From: Glandiceps talaboti
Taxonomy: Eukaryota > Hemichordata > Enteropneusta > Spengelidae
Reading direction: 5' to 3'
NCBI RefSeq assembly: GCF_964340395.1
Contig: NC_135554.1
Coordinates: 496,001 to 560,000, forward strand
DNA length: 64,000 bases
Both the position numbers and the translations under genes were made by a program. The notes under the pieces are model-generated. The model did not search any database. It was not told the DNA's origin and saw only the letters and a list, made by a program, of their open reading frames with translations. Below, piece by piece: positions 10,321-23,040 of the stretch (its first letter is position 1; every line of letters starts with the position of its first letter).

Positions 10321-12700
10321 ATTCTGTAGAAGGGGTACAGAATTTGGATTTGAAGTTTACAACCCTGTTTCGAACAAACACTTGTCATTTGGGCACACAA
10401 AACGTAGAATTAAGACTATAGCACATATTACATTCAGTGTGTGAACTTAAGGGAACATGACTACTGGTCATAAGGACCGACATGTAGCAAATACTGCTGG
10501 TCCTTAAGGAAAACTGCTGGTCCATACTCAATGCAGTTCACGTTCACGACCTATATTTATATACCCTCCATTTACAGATTAAATGATTTTGAACTTTAAT
10601 ATGATACAACACATCTTTAGATATACTAAAGTAAAAGAGAATACAAAGAATTGTTCACTATCCACTATATTTCATAAAATTTCCACTCACAGAGTCAACA
10701 AATAACTTGGAAGTAAATTTTGATTCACTACCAAGTAATATTTGACTCTATGAGTAGAGATTTTCATTTGTAACTATGAACCCAGAGACTATGAATATTC
10801 ATTCTCGCATAATCTGTTCCTATAGACTCTAGTGGTCTGAGACTGAATGTATTCATTACACGGTCACCATAGAAATACATATCCATAGATTGTAGATAAT
10901 ATGGGTGAATGAATCATTAAATATGCATTATCTGCAATCTCTAAGAGATCACAGTCCTCTCCTTCCTCTCTGTACGATTCACTAAATTCTGAATCACATA
11001 TCCAAAGTCAGATTCATCGTCTGTGGCAACAGCTGATGTAGCTTTCCAACTCTTAGCGAGCGTAGACCCACAACTTCATCATGGCAGAAAGTTTTGTCGC
11101 ATAACTATCCCTCTTGAAAACTGTGTATTCACTTTATTTCAATTTCCATCCACAAAAGTGACACGGAGCGGTTTCGTCTTCCTTCAAATATGTACTGAAG
11201 CCCCCCCCCCCCCCCCCATAAAGCCCTACCCGTATACCATACAGTGGTGTATTGAGTATCGTCTCTGACTCGACTGTTTGTGTAAGAAATCTGACCATGA
11301 TGAAGAGAACTATGGCTAAACATGTCTTACAATGCAAGTTTTTTTGACGTGGGAGCATGATATGGTAACTGTCCTATAATGTGTCATCCACTATATGTAC
11401 CCGTGTTTGGCACGATGCAGTAATTTTCCAGATAAAACAATGGCAACAAAAATGCAACATTTCTAAGTTTATGTCGACTACAACATGACAGGACATACAT
11501 TATCATATGAATCAAATTGAAAGCAATCAGACTACGCATTTTTTTTACTGTTTTACAAAAAAAAAACCTATCGTACTGAAGATATTTTACGAAGTGTACC
11601 TGCCTTGTTTATTAGTTAAAACACCATTTTCAGAGTAATTTATATGTTTTCCGTCAGTTTGTTTTGATCATGGCCACACACATGGGGAACTCCGGTAAAT
11701 TGATCGGGAAACCCGCTAACATTTACCGGCTTTAATACCAGCCTTTAAAAAACAGTGTCTGTTTAAATTCGTCTTCTTCTTCGGAAGCCCATTGCTGCCT
11801 TCTAAATATCGCCACAATATACTTTGTAAATACAAGGTGGAACTGTCTCAAACACGTTAAAAGTTTCATACACTTAGAACAGTAAACTTTACAACAATTA
11901 CTCTATCATGGTGGGAAAAGACGCATGCGCTGAATGCATAAAATTGGTCTGAATGTCTAAGACGTTCTGATTAGTCAAGACACAAATAATTGGAGAAATT
12001 CGGTCAATCATGTGTTTGCTAACATAATTTCATAAAGTAAATGCTGTATGCTATGTCATATGTAGACATCAACATTGACAACAACACATAGCGAGCTAGC
12101 TCTGTGTCACTTGACTTGAACGAGATGATGTCGAGAGTAAAATAGGTAACACAAGATCAGATTCATGTAGGTGAAATTGGATACATCTTTGAATAAAAGT
12201 TATTATTTACTCCAAATTTCAGTCGGTCATAAGGACCGATAAGTTGTTGTAATTCTGAAAAACTGTCGGTCCGAACGGAAATCTATTGGTCTCGGGCCGA
12301 AGGACCGGCATTAATTTCGCACGCTGATTACATTGCTTGTTTGACGTCAACGGTGTCTTTTGAAAAGTGGCAGTTTACTTAAAGTCTCGTGGACAGATTT
12401 TTTTTAATTACAAAAAAAATCATCAAAAAAAGAAAAGAAGATGTGCTGACTTGAAGTTAACAAATCTGAGTAAGCTATCCTCTGCGCATCGACACACCAG
12501 ATATCAAAGCAATCTGACGAGTAGTATTTAAGAAGATGATGAAAATATCATTTTTGAAAAAAAAAGTTGTAAAAAAATTGAAAATGGCACAGATCAAGTT
12601 GGCATGAATATCCTCCCCCAAGGAACATGCACACCAAATATCGAAGTATTTCAACTGTCATTTTCGGAGAAGATAATGAAGATAAAAAAAGTTGACAGAC
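10321..12700 (+). mobile_element. Family E dispersed repeat, copy 2, interrupted by an hAT-like element
   Basis: The left part (10321-10434) and right part (12327-12700) are contiguous in the copy at 63046-63600. The break falls exactly at the hAT-like insertion with its duplicated ATTACATT. Confidence 0.8.
10435..12326. mobile_element. hAT-like non-autonomous DNA transposon
   Basis: 1892 bp. The termini CAGTGTGTGAACTTAA and (reverse complement of the right end) CAGCGTGCGAAATTAA match at 13 of 16 positions. The element is flanked by an exact 8-bp duplication ATTACATT (10427-10434 and 12327-12334), the size typical of hAT elements. Near each end are repeated 'ggtcataaggaccga'-type motifs built around GGTCC/GGACC, likely subterminal transposase sites (inference). 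No transposase ORF was found. A 17-base C run lies at 11201-11217. The empty site is visible in the family E copies at 9061-9075 and 63148-63163. Confidence 0.85.
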
Positions 12701-13577
12701 AAACCATGATCACTTATACTTCTATAAAGATAGGCTTACTCAACTAAATCTTTTACCCTTAATGTACAGAAGGGAAATGGCAGACTTGACACTTCTTTAC
12801 AAATGTAAATTTGGGTACAATGACATCAAACTAGATGACTTTGTCCATTTTAATTCAGTTGAAAGGGATTACCACAACAGGGTTTTACATCACTTTTTGG
12901 TTATGGGGGTCTTTGTGACCCAAGGTCTGAAAATTTTGGGGTCACAGCTGGAAATCTGGGGGTCATTCACAAAACCAAGCAATTAATGTCTGTAAGATGG
13001 GGAAATAGTACAATGGAGCGATTGAAATAAGCCAGAACAGAATTAAATTGATTTGAATGAAATTGAGAAGGCAAATGAAAATACAAATAATTAATCCCAG
13101 TCTTTATTCACCCATGAGATAGGAACTTTGTTAAACACACATTTACATTTTTATCGTTTGTAATTCAAATTCTAGAGATATTGAAAGTACCTGTTCAATG
13201 CATTCCTTGAACTCCCTAACAAACCATTTCTGAACATGCATGAAATCGGCATTTATACAATGATCGCAAGGGAGATCTTGTTTAGTCATTATATCATAAC
13301 ATAAACATGTTAACTGTTCACTGTTGAGTTGAGTATGACAGTGACTATGATATTACATGTACATTGTCACTCATCTCTTGAGATTTCCTTCCGTTTGTTA
13401 CCTGACGGTCTGTAGTAAAGTCCAACTTCATGGACAACAAACAAACACTGTTTATGTGACTTCTAGAGTCTTGATTTCATGTAAGAGTTGAGTTTCTGAA
13501 ATTTGAACACCCTTCAGAAAAAGATTTTTTTTCGTTTTGCTTTGAAACAAACATCGCATTCCATGACGTTACGGTCT
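12701..13577. other. Intron without recognised genes
   Basis: A 74-codon ORF (12762-12986) starts MYRREMADLTLLYKCKFG and ends with 'HFLVMGVFV'. Its opening loosely recalls the 'R...DL...YKI' part of LINE C-termini, but the match is too weak to call. Confidence 0.35.
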
Positions 13578-13586
13578 GACAAGTAA

Positions 13587-13798
13587 CAATCTGATTAAAA
13601 TCCGATGTGTAGATAGGCTACGTTTCTTTTATTTACCTTTACTTCATTGTCTTATACATGCGTCGTTTGTCTTCCGGTTGTTACTGGTGAGATAGGCGGT
13701 AACACCCGGAAGACAAAATACATACGTAAAAGACGCAATTACAAGGACGCATGGAAGTACAACGTAGCCTATCTACACAACAGATTTTAATCAGATTG
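13587..13798. mobile_element. MULE-like foldback MITE
   Basis: 212 bp, almost entirely two inverted arms: CAATCTGATTAAAATC at the left and GATTTTAATCAGATTG at the right, with continued pairing through 'tagataggctacgtt' / 'aacgtagcctatcta' and 'ttgtcttccgg' / 'ccggaagacaa'. It is flanked by a 9-bp near-identical duplication, GACAAGTAA / GACAAGTGA (13578-13586, 13799-13807). A 9-bp duplication with long inverted ends suggests a Mutator-like origin (inference). Confidence 0.7.
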
Positions 13799-13807
13799 GA
13801 CAAGTGA

Positions 13808-14343
13808 CGACACCATTTAAATTACTGAGCCAGCCATCGTTGAAAGTTCAATCCTTCGTCGGTAAAAAATGTGACTTCTTACTAGTACCATGGCGGAATC
13901 TGTGTCAGACAGCCTGTCGCCACCGAAGAAACTATCGTCTCGGACCAGCAGCCATTTTAAAAACAATTGGAAATGTTTCACCCAATCAGAAAAAAGTTAA
14001 CAGTTTGAAAAAGTATCGAAACAAAGCACCGACGCAGTATATATCTTGCTATTGGTGCAAATGGTGATGAATAAATAATGAAGTTCCGGAACTTTTCATT
14101 TCAAGTCGGGGGGTTTCTACTGTAGTCAGAATCTAATGCAATCACTTCAAACGTAGGGGAATATTATGGCTTCCGCCAAAATTCTTGTGTCCGATAGGAC
14201 GCACTCCTGATTTTCATGAGGGTCAAGAGGCCATAATAATGCGTAAAAGACGCAATATATTGCGTCATGTAAAACCCTGCCACAACACAAGGTGTTCGAC
14301 TGATAAACTTAAACTCAAAGGACAATTTAGCCAGACAGAGTCA
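13808..14343. other. Intron without recognised genes
   Basis: Contains short ORFs (13804-14067, 14185-14391) with no recognisable motifs. Confidence 0.35.
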
Positions 14344-15720
14344 TTTAAAAATACCGCCAATGGCATTGTAGCACAACTGTACAGTTTTTAAAAATGTTTA
14401 TCCATATGGTAGTCCATGCTAACAATAAGTGTTCATTTGGTGAATGACTATCCAGTTGCCTATCCAACCATGTTGCTATCTTTACGATATATGCCATCAT
14501 TTGGCTGTTGCTATGGGTGTGGTCATGTTGTTAGATATATTTGCATACATTTGTGTATGTTTTTGTTCACTTGTGTATGAATTCATGATATTATCTTTGC
14601 AATACATGTGATCATTTGGCTGTTGTTATGGGCGTGGTCTTGTTGCTAGGCACACTTGCATACATTTTTTTAATGTTCGTTCATTTATCTTTCTATTCCA
14701 GTTGTTATCTTCGCAATATATGTGATCATTTGGCTGTTGCTATGGGCGTGGTCTTATTGCTAGGTACATTTGCATGTATTTTATGAATGTTTATTCATTT
14801 GTCTTTCTATTCCTGTTGTCATCTTTGCAATATACGTGATTATTTGGCTGTTGCTATGGGCGTGGTCTTGTTGCTAGGCAAATTTATATACATTTTTTGA
14901 ATGTATATTCAATTGTCTATCAATTTCTGTTGTTATCTTCGCGAAATACACGACAGTTTGGCTGTTGCTATGGGCATGGTCATGGTTGCTAGGGTATTTG
15001 CATACATTTTTTGAATGTTTACTCATTTGCCTACCAGATGATGTTGTTATTTGACAAAAACAAACTGCCATTTGGTTGTTGCTAAGGGCGTGGTCATGGT
15101 CGCTAGGGCCAATTTTGTCAAAATGTTTTGAAGAAAATCTGCAGAATAACACTTTCAGAAACATCTCACCAAGTTTCAGACTTGGTGAACAAGTACTTTT
15201 TGATATAAGTTTTTGACCAAAAATGAACATTTTTACACCTAATTTGCATATCACTCATGGAATCATTGTATGCTTAATATTTCTTCATCCATACATCCCA
15301 AGATAGTTTTGGAATCCAGTAGTTTTGGAATTATAGATTTTCAACCAAAAAGACACATTTTTAGCCCTAATTTGCATACTACTGATGGAATCATCATGTC
15401 ATGAACAAATCTTACTTTACACCTCCTTAAGAATGTTCCCACCAAATTTCACACCAATCTGCCAAGTAGTTTCTGAGTTTAAGTTTTTTGACCAAAAATC
15501 ACATTTTTTGACCCAAATCACACACCTGTGATGCAATCATTTTGATTTGAACAATTTCCCAACTAGACACCCAAGGTAATGGACCCACCAAATATCATGG
15601 CAATCGTTTCAGCGGTTTTTGACTTTAAGTTGTTTACACACACACACACACAGACAGACAGACGCCGGGCAATCCCTATAACACTACTGAACCCTCTGGA
15701 ATCTGCTCAGCCATGATATT
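14344..15720 (+). mobile_element. Family A repeat, copy 3 (most complete)
   Basis: Starts 'aaaaataccgccaatggc' with AGCACAACTG at 14370-14379. It holds about six tandem units built on 'ttggctgttgctatgggcgt' + 'ggtcttgttgctaggc', then the 'cagtagttttggaatta' and 'gaccaaaaatcaca' blocks, and a CA/CAGA tract at 15637-15664. No ORF. Probably a non-autonomous DNA element. Confidence 0.8.
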
Positions 15721-16379
15721 AGACATGCAGAGAGTGTCTCTGCTTTTAAATCTGAGCTTTCATCGTTTTATCACCAGAAATTTCTGAATTCTTTTGAACC
15801 ATCTGTTTTTTGTACATGGTCGTCTGTTTGTAAATGTCGTGACTGCAAAACTTGTTGATGTCAATGTCTATGTTATCATTTTCTGTGTTTGCAAATTTGC
15901 TCTTTTAATTTATTTTAGTTAAAAAAAACTCATAGTCCTAAGCAACCTAAAAAAATTTTCATCAATTTGCCAAGGTGTACTGGGGTGTGGCTAGTCAGGG
16001 TCATGTGACCACTAGGGAATAGCCCATAGGGTGCAGTAAGCACAAATTTCTGTACTTGGCAATTATACACGGGGAACAGAGGGACACCCAAAAGTAAGCA
16101 AAAAGGTGGGTATTTGTCTGTAGAGAAATTTACAATCCAATCAATTAGAAGCATGACACCTTTCCCTGTACAAACAATGGACATGTCTGCTTACAAATAC
16201 TCCACATTCTGTATAAATTAACAAATTAGATATTTACTGATCTTTTCATTGTATTCCTGAAAATTACATCAAAATTATTACCAGCAAACATCACTGAAGT
16301 GTGGATTGATAATATTTATAGCTTACTTCACTTGCAAGAAATGATGACATGATTTATTAGTATAACATCTGACATAAAA
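15721..16379. other. Intron with an inverted copy of the 5840-6010 repeat
   Basis: 15958-16115 is the reverse-complement partner of 5840-6010 ('aggtgtactggggtgtggct', 'agggacacccaaaagtaagc'). The rest is unassigned. Confidence 0.5.
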
Positions 16380-16395
16380 TGAAATATCGATAATG

Positions 16396-17925
16396 ACAAC
16401 TCTCACAGAACATCACAATATCATCATGGCAGTGGCAGTACCAATGTCGTCAGTAATCAAAACACCAAAATTGACCTTAGTGAGATCGATCATCGAATAC
16501 ACAGACTAGAAACTAATCATCAGTTACAACAAATATTACTTCGTCTGGACAATATTGAAAAGAGTCAGGTCACACACACTTGCCTGTGTAAACAAGTCAT
16601 TAAAAATGACATAGTCCCCGCTATGATTGGGTTTTAAGGAATTATCACTACTCTGATCACGCAACAACACTTGTGAACCTAAATCAAACAGACTTAGATA
16701 TGTTGTGTCTGCTTGTTGGACATGGAAAATTCGCAAACAAAATGGCTGCCAGGCAGCCATATTGGATTGTATCATGATGAAAATGGATATGCACATATAT
16801 GTCATAGAACACTGTCCTAATACAAACTTTGAATGAGATCTGTTCAAGTATGTCTGAGTTATGGCATTGGACATGGAAAATTCGCAAACAAAATGGCTGC
16901 CAGGCAGCCATATTGGATCGTATCATGATGAAAATGGATAAGCACATGTATGTCATAGAACACTGTCCTAATACCAACTTTGAATGAGATCTGTTCAAGT
17001 ATGTCTGAGTTATGGCATTGGACATGGAAAATTCACAAACAAAATGGCTGGCAGGCAGCCATATTGGATTGTATCATGATGAAAATAGATATGCACGTGT
17101 ATGTCATAGAACACTGTCCTAATACCAACTTTGAATGAGATCTGTTCAAGCATGTCTGAGTTATGGCTTTGGACATAGAAAAAACAAAAACAAAATGGCT
17201 GCCAGGCGGCCATATTGGATTGTATCACAACAACAATGAATATGCACATGTATGTTATAGAACACTGTCCTAATTCCAACTTTGAATGAGATCTGTTCAA
17301 GCATGTCTGAGTTATGGCTTTGGACATGGAAAATTCGCAAACAAAATGGCTGGCAGGCAGCCATATTGGATCATATCACGATGAAAATGGATATGCACAT
17401 GTATGTCATAGAACACTGTCTTAATACCATCTTTGAATGAGATCTGTTCAAGCATGTCTGAGTTATGGCTTTAGACAGGGAAAATTTGCAAACAAAATGG
17501 CTGCTAGGCGGCCATATTGGATCATATCATGAAACAAATTGACGTGCATATGTATGACATTGTATGTTACCCCTGTACCAAGTTTGAAAAAAATCGGTCC
17601 AGGCAGTTCCAAGAAACAGCTGCGGATGGACGCACGGACGCACGGACGCACGGACAGACGGAACCCAATCCATAAGTCCCCGTCCCGGACTTCGTCCGGC
17701 GGGGACTAACAAACATACAAAGCAAATCAAAAGGCACCGGATGTTACTGCAACAAGGCGAGACACCTTGTCAGTACCAGCACAAATTATTGTACAAGGAT
17801 TATCGACAAAAGCTCAAGATATCATGAATCATGAAGTGACATTTCCCACACCTAAAGCAAATGTAGTAGCCCAGAATGGCCAAACATCAAAATACAGAAG
17901 TTACGAATACCAGGTCACCAAGTGA
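16396..17925 (+). pseudogene. LINE ORF1-like reading frame split by a Helitron2-like element
   Basis: The segment 16396-16591 reads through SEIDHRIHRLETNHQLQQ and LLRLDNIEKSQ, a heptad-rich region likely to form a coiled coil, as in many LINE ORF1 proteins. Removing 16592-17708 rejoins the frame exactly (TGT AA|A CAA), and it stays open through DTLSVPAQIIVQGLS and HEVTFPTPKANVV to a TGA at 17923-17925. The true start codon is not visible because there is an in-frame stop just upstream. Function is inferred from position and the coiled coil only. Confidence 0.6.
16592..17708 (+). mobile_element. Helitron2/Helentron-like element, copy 2, in LINE ORF1
   Basis: Left end ACAAGTCATT with the hairpin GTCATT..AATGAC and TAGTCCCCGC. 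Inside are several 151-bp units and a (CGGACGCA)n tract. The right end has the hairpin CCGGAC-TTC-GTCCGG (17685-17699) followed by GCGGGGACTA. Host bases join as TGTAA|ACAAAC with no duplication and restore a reading frame. Confidence 0.9.
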
Positions 17926-18069
17926 TGAAGTTAAAGCAAACATAGATCAAACCATACAAGTCGGCCCCACAGCGGGAAATAAACAGTACATGTCAATACC
18001 AACAGGACAAATGAAACAACCCAGTTTTAAACCACAATTTAAGCCACCAACAGCACAAATAAACCTTAT

Positions 18070-19868
18070 TCACCAGACTACATATACTAAGAGCATTTCT
18101 TACAACTGCCTGGAGCTTATTCAGAAATATAATGATTCTCATGTGATCATCTTAACTGGTGACTTTAACTCCTCAATGAAAGCCAGAACGAGAAATACTA
18201 GAGGCAAGAAGCTTAGTGCTTTAAAAAATTGTGCTTCAACAAGCCTTACAATGCAAATCCCCACTTGATAAAGACACAATTTTCCATGGTAAAGATAATG
18301 CCCAGCTGGATTACTTTTTTGTATCCCAAGAGTTAAACCACTCAGTAGGAAGGACATTAGACATGGATCCAATGAATACATCTGACCACACAGCCATTTC
18401 ATTATCCATCACTATGAACAAAACACAAACTATCAAGACAACTAGTGACATTTAATCTGAACCAAGGGGAACAGTTAAGTCCATGAAAGAATGGTGGGAA
18501 TTTAAGGACCTCTATAAGATAGACATTAACACTTACCTGAGACCATGCAGAGAAATTAACAGTAATCTAGACATTGAATGTGAGCTAAATTACTTAACTT
18601 GAACCCTTATTCATATTACTGACTCATACATCGATCATAAAGACAAGAAGATCTCCAAAAGTGGTCTAACTAAATTGACGCCGGAAATTAGAGATGCAAT
18701 TAAAAATAGTAAGGATGCTCATTCAATGCAAAAAAGATGGTCGTCCCTCAGATAATAATCATCCAAGTACAGTAAAGCGAAAACAGGACAGAAGCAAATT
18801 ATGACAAGTTCAACGTATACAGGCTTCAAGGGAAAGAGACTGTCTCTATAACAAGATCATGGAAGCCCATAAAGATGACACTGTAACATTCCATAAAGTA
18901 GTTAATACTAAACAAAGTCAAAACAATCAAAGTAATACAAATGAGCTTGTAGTCAATGGTGAAGTGTTCTCTGGAAAAGATGTCACAGAGGGATGGGATA
19001 ACCATTTCCAACACCTTGCTAAACCATTTGACTGTGAGTATTTCAACTCACTAGACATGGAGAAAGCCATTCTAGACCATCTAATCATTGAACAGCTGTG
19101 CCAAGCTTCAACAGCACAGATAACCCCATTTACTGAAAATGAGATCGCCATTCCAGTAGCAGATCTTAGCAAGAAGAAAGCAGCAGGTGTCGACAATCTT
19201 ACAGCCACACACTTCTTATATGTGGGACCCCCTATCATTAAGTTTCTACATAGAATACTGAATGCAATTATTCAAAGAGGTTATATTCCAGACAAATTAA
19301 AGCTAGGTGTCATTAGTCCAATTCTCAAGAAAGGCAAACAACCAAACAACTCGCACAACTATAGAGGGATTACGGTTCTACCAGTGATCAATAAGGTCTT
19401 GGAGAAGCTTATCCTACAATGTATTAAACCTATCTCAACACACAAACAGCATCCACAACAAAGAGGTTTTACTGAGAACAGCTCATCAACAATGGCCACA
19501 CTACTTGTATCTGAAGCTTTTACAGAAGCTCAAGAATCTAAATCAGACATATGTATTACACTACTAGATGCTCATAAAGCTTTTGATATAGTTTGGCATG
19601 ACAAGTTGGCCACTACACTATATGACCATGGTATAAGAGGTGCCCTCTGGAACTTGATTAAACAGCAGTACATAGACCAAACCAGTAAGGTGAAGTGGAA
19701 TGGTCACATGGGAAGACCAATTACTACGGAACTAGACATGAAGTTCTCTATCTGCAGAACTCTTTAAAATCTTCACAAACAGCACTCTAACATCTATTGA
19801 GGAATCTGGACTGGGATTTAGTATAGGCCACCTGAGTATAAGTAACCCCACATGTGCAGATGACATTG
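18070..19868 (+). pseudogene. LINE endonuclease/reverse transcriptase ORF2 remnant
   Basis: The endonuclease part shows IILTGDFNSSM (the GDFN block) and, in another frame, AQLDYFFVSQEL and MNTSDHTAISL (the SDH block); its N-terminal half is missing. The RT part (18859-19767) shows KKKAAGVDNL, ISPILKKGK, NYRGITVLPVINKVLEKL, QRGFTENSSS and LLDAHKAFDIVWHD. After a frameshift near 19740 comes LSAELFKIFTN and TCADDIALI, the catalytic motif with Cys-Ala-Asp-Asp. At least three frame breaks make it inactive. Confidence 0.85.
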
Positions 19869-20109
19869 CCCTCATTTGATAAAAATTACAGAAGATTGCA
19901 TCAACAAAAAAAGGCAATTCATCAATTCTTCAAAACGTGTTCTCCTTGTCAAAGAGAAGAAGGCTTCTACTACAAGGATACCAGACCTTAATGGACAGGA
20001 AATTCAGCAAAGTGATTCAGCATTACATCTTGGTTCTCACCCAGACGTTACACAGAATATAAGTATTGCATGTGTGTGATCAATCTCATTCCCACGAATA
20101 CTGTATCTT

Positions 20110-20720
20110 GACTTGGGATGAGAACTGACTTGTCATAACTGGGGATAAAACCCAGAGAAAGGATTAACAACAATATCTGTTGAATCCGTTCGAGTAATAC
20201 GTCCCTTTGTGCATCCCATATCAACCAATCATCGAGATAGGGATGTAAAAGGGTGGCCAGTCAGCGTAACCAGGCTACTGGTGCCGCTACCACCCGAGTG
20301 AACACCCAGGGGGCAGTGGCTAGCCCAAACGGGAGTGCTGTGTACTCGAAAGTGCGGTCTAGGACCGTACAACACCAGTCGTTTGGTTGGACAGTGGCTA
20401 AAACTGCTCTTGGTGTTTCCATCTGAAATCTTGGTACTGAAAGAAACGTATTCAGTGCCGTTAGATTGAGAATCGGCTGCCATTCTCCTGACTTATTGGG
20501 GACTAGAAAAAGATGACTGTAAAATCCCATTTGACATGTACTTGGATCGATTTCTCGAATGGCCCTTTTGGCCAGAAGAGATTCAATCGCAAGAGCCCTT
20601 TGTCTTTCCGTGCCTCTTGGTAGAGAGATTACGAACGGAATGGAAGTGAGGGGCGGTTGTTTGGCAAATTCCAGAACATAACCGTCCCTTACCGTGGACA
20701 AAACCCATTTGTCGTGTGAG
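20110..20720 (-). pseudogene. DIRS-like reverse transcriptase, internally deleted
   Basis: The reading frame shows VRDGYVLEFAKQPPL, YSHLFLVPNKSGEWQPILNL, LNTFLSVPRFQMETPRAVL, then directly FEYTALPFGLATAPWVFTRV. These are classic DIRS RT blocks. The first catalytic block (usually LDLKDAYFHI) between VLD and RTFEY is deleted. After VAWLR there is a TGA at about 20261, then the same frame continues LHPYLDDWLIWD with the YLDD catalytic pair. One deletion and one stop make it inactive. Confidence 0.85.
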
Positions 20721-21149
20721 ATTGTATCCCACGCATTTGCAAAGTGGCTTAGTGTGCCCCCACTGGAATTTCCAGTCTTGGAATGGGGCGTTCCTGTATC
20801 GTGTTGCCGAATGGAGAGTCAGAGCCCAATCTTTTAAAGCTGCTCTTGCTAAAGAAGGGCTTGTCGGGACCAGGCTTGCCTCTACCCCATTGACTACGCA
20901 GTTTACCACATGGACGTCCTCTGTTAGACTGTCCAGATTTACTCCTGTTGCCTTGGAAATTTCTGTTTGCAGGCACCGTATTAGTACTTGTACGGTTAGC
21001 CTTTGGTCTTGCTGGAGCGGAGGTTGTTTGTGGAGACTCCCACATTAACCGTACTCTCTGCCCGCTGGGCCAGGGAAGTCAAATTACCAACAAACAGTGA
21101 GGAAGTGGAAAACAAGGAGCTTCTTGCTTCTTGTTTCAGTTCGTGTGTT

Positions 21150-23040
21150 AATGAGTTAGACTCCCGTTTCAGGAAGGCATCCCTCTCCATCAAAATAAGT
21201 GCTGCCCATCCTCTCGCTGAAGACATGGTAGAGACCTTTCATTGCAATGCGCAATAGCCTGAGAACCTTAGGCATCTCTGGGGTTTCTTGCTGTAGTTTA
21301 GACGTTGCTGCAGCTAGAAACCAATCCATGACAGAACATGCACGGATACTTTCTTCGTGCATCTCCCCTAACTGCTTTAACTGAGTGCCGGGGATAGACA
21401 CGGAGTTGAAAGTTTTGGCTTTGGTGTCCACAGCCTCGGCCTCAGTGTCTAGGCTAGGGTAACCAATCCATGGATCAGTTGTGTGAGTCTTGTATGCACG
21501 AGGCCAACTTTTTAACCGCGGAAAATGACCAGGTTTTAACGCAGCAGCTTTATTGCCCTCACCTAAAATCTCTGACGTTATTTTGTCCAGTTGACCTGAG
21601 TACATGGAAGAAAGTGGAAGAGTAGACGGTTCCTTGATCAGTTGAGACTTTTCCATTTCTTCAAAAGCCATGCAAAACTCCGACTTCATAGTGGGAGCTG
21701 GCGGAGGCTTAGGACAATGGTCTGGGTACCGATTGTAAACCCATTGAATGCACTCGTGGAAGGAGAACTCCTTCCCCTACTCGAACGAGTAGGGGAAGTT
21801 GAACACAACGTGCCCACTACACTGGGGGTATATGATTCATTTCCCCAAAAGGAGGCATCACTGGGAGCCTTTAATGACATTTCGTCTATGTCTCTCCTGG
21901 CTCGACACTTAGATCGAACTGGGGAGACCTCCTGTCGACTGGGTACACGCCTGGGTGACCTCTCACTGGAGTACCAATCAAAACGTTCAGAAGAGCGCGA
22001 CCTCGAACGGCTACTCTCACTCGACTTGGAGGACAAAGAAGATTTCGAACGTGAACGAAAACTCCGCCCTCTAGGGACTGGAGACTGTCGGTTCGAAGGC
22101 GAACTGTCTCTTGACCTCTGCATTCTGAAACGTCTGTGAGAACGAGAGGGAGAATCCCTGGTAGGAGACATGAAATCATGCTGTGTTCTCCTAGCAGTAG
22201 GCCTTGAACCCTCAGCCCTGTAATAAGCAGGGAGGGATGGTCAGGGGTACTGCCAATACTGCTGTGGCCAACCAACCTGAGGATTAAAAACACCCCAGGG
22301 TGTCTCAGGAGGCAAACCAAAGTCACCAGAAAATTGCTGTGGACCAGAAAAAGCACCACCAGTAGGCATTGGCATGAATTGGGGATTCTGAAATTCAGCT
22401 CTGGTCTGAGGGGATAAACCCTGATACCCCTATACAAAGTGGAATCGTCCAGACCACACTGTATTCTCTGTCCAGCAGTCAATGTTGGTCTAGAACTGAC
22501 ATCACTAGAATTGGCAATTTGAGGACAGCTCATACTCTGATCGACCCTCAAAAAATTACCCAGATTGGTATGTATACCAGTCTGCGTACCCTCAATACAA
22601 TCAGTCCGATTAGCTGGCGAGCCTGAGACTGGAAAAGGAGAAGGTATGTGGGTAGTAGCTACACCAGGCCTGGTTACATGAGAACAGGAGATCTCTCCAC
22701 TGACTGAACGAGTTGGACCAGCGTTCGACTCGGAAATACTAGTAGCCTTATGACGATTAGAATCACAGTGCCGTGACGACTCGTCAAGTACACTCAACCT
22801 TTCCCCCAGAAGAACTTACAGTTATAGTCGCAGCCTGTACACTCACAGGAGTAGTGACAGAAGCCTGGGTGGCACTCGCACTCAGCTTAGATGAACGTTG
22901 TTTGTCTGACTGTTTACCTAGTTTACGCCAATTTTCGCAGGGTTTGGACTGCAAACTCGTCCGACAAGAAAGACAAACAGAATGACAATCCTGCTTAGGC
23001 ATGTCATGACCACACGCACCCTTCTTCTTAGGTTTAGTCA
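21150..23040 (-). pseudogene. DIRS-like gag/ORF1, frame-broken
   Basis: Starts near 23040 with MTKPKKKGACGHDMPKQDCH followed by CLSCR and PCENWRKL, the Cys/His N-terminal module of DIRS ORF1 proteins. The next segments are Ser/Thr-rich, then a strongly RS-rich stretch (22171-21950, for example SRSKSSLSSKSSESSRSRSR), then an alpha-rich part (21689-21156) with ACSVMDWFLAAAT. Frame changes near 22400 and 22170 show decay. The role is inferred to be a nucleic-acid-binding particle protein. Confidence 0.75.

Larger units (their letters stand above)
16396..20085 (+). mobile_element. Decayed LINE with ORF1, endonuclease and RT remains
   Basis: A non-LTR retrotransposon whose ORF1 is interrupted by a Helitron2-like element (16592-17708). 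It then carries the C-terminal half of an APE-type endonuclease (18070-18455) and a reverse transcriptase (18859-19868) with stops and frameshifts. Clade uncertain; the motif set (DAHKAFD, CADDIALI) fits I/Jockey-superfamily elements known from marine invertebrates. Not functional. Confidence 0.8.

Noticed and set aside
16592-17708. Classical Helitron (TC start, CTRR end, insertion between A and T)
   Set aside because: The right end could be read as CTAA, but the left end lacks TC, and the empty sites fit A|A; the asymmetric inverted ends favour the Helitron2/Helentron type.
20716-22139. Plus-strand ORFs of 84-165 codons over 20.7-22.2 kb
   Set aside because: They are antisense shadows of the DIRS-like gag and RT frames, which show recognisable motifs on the minus strand.
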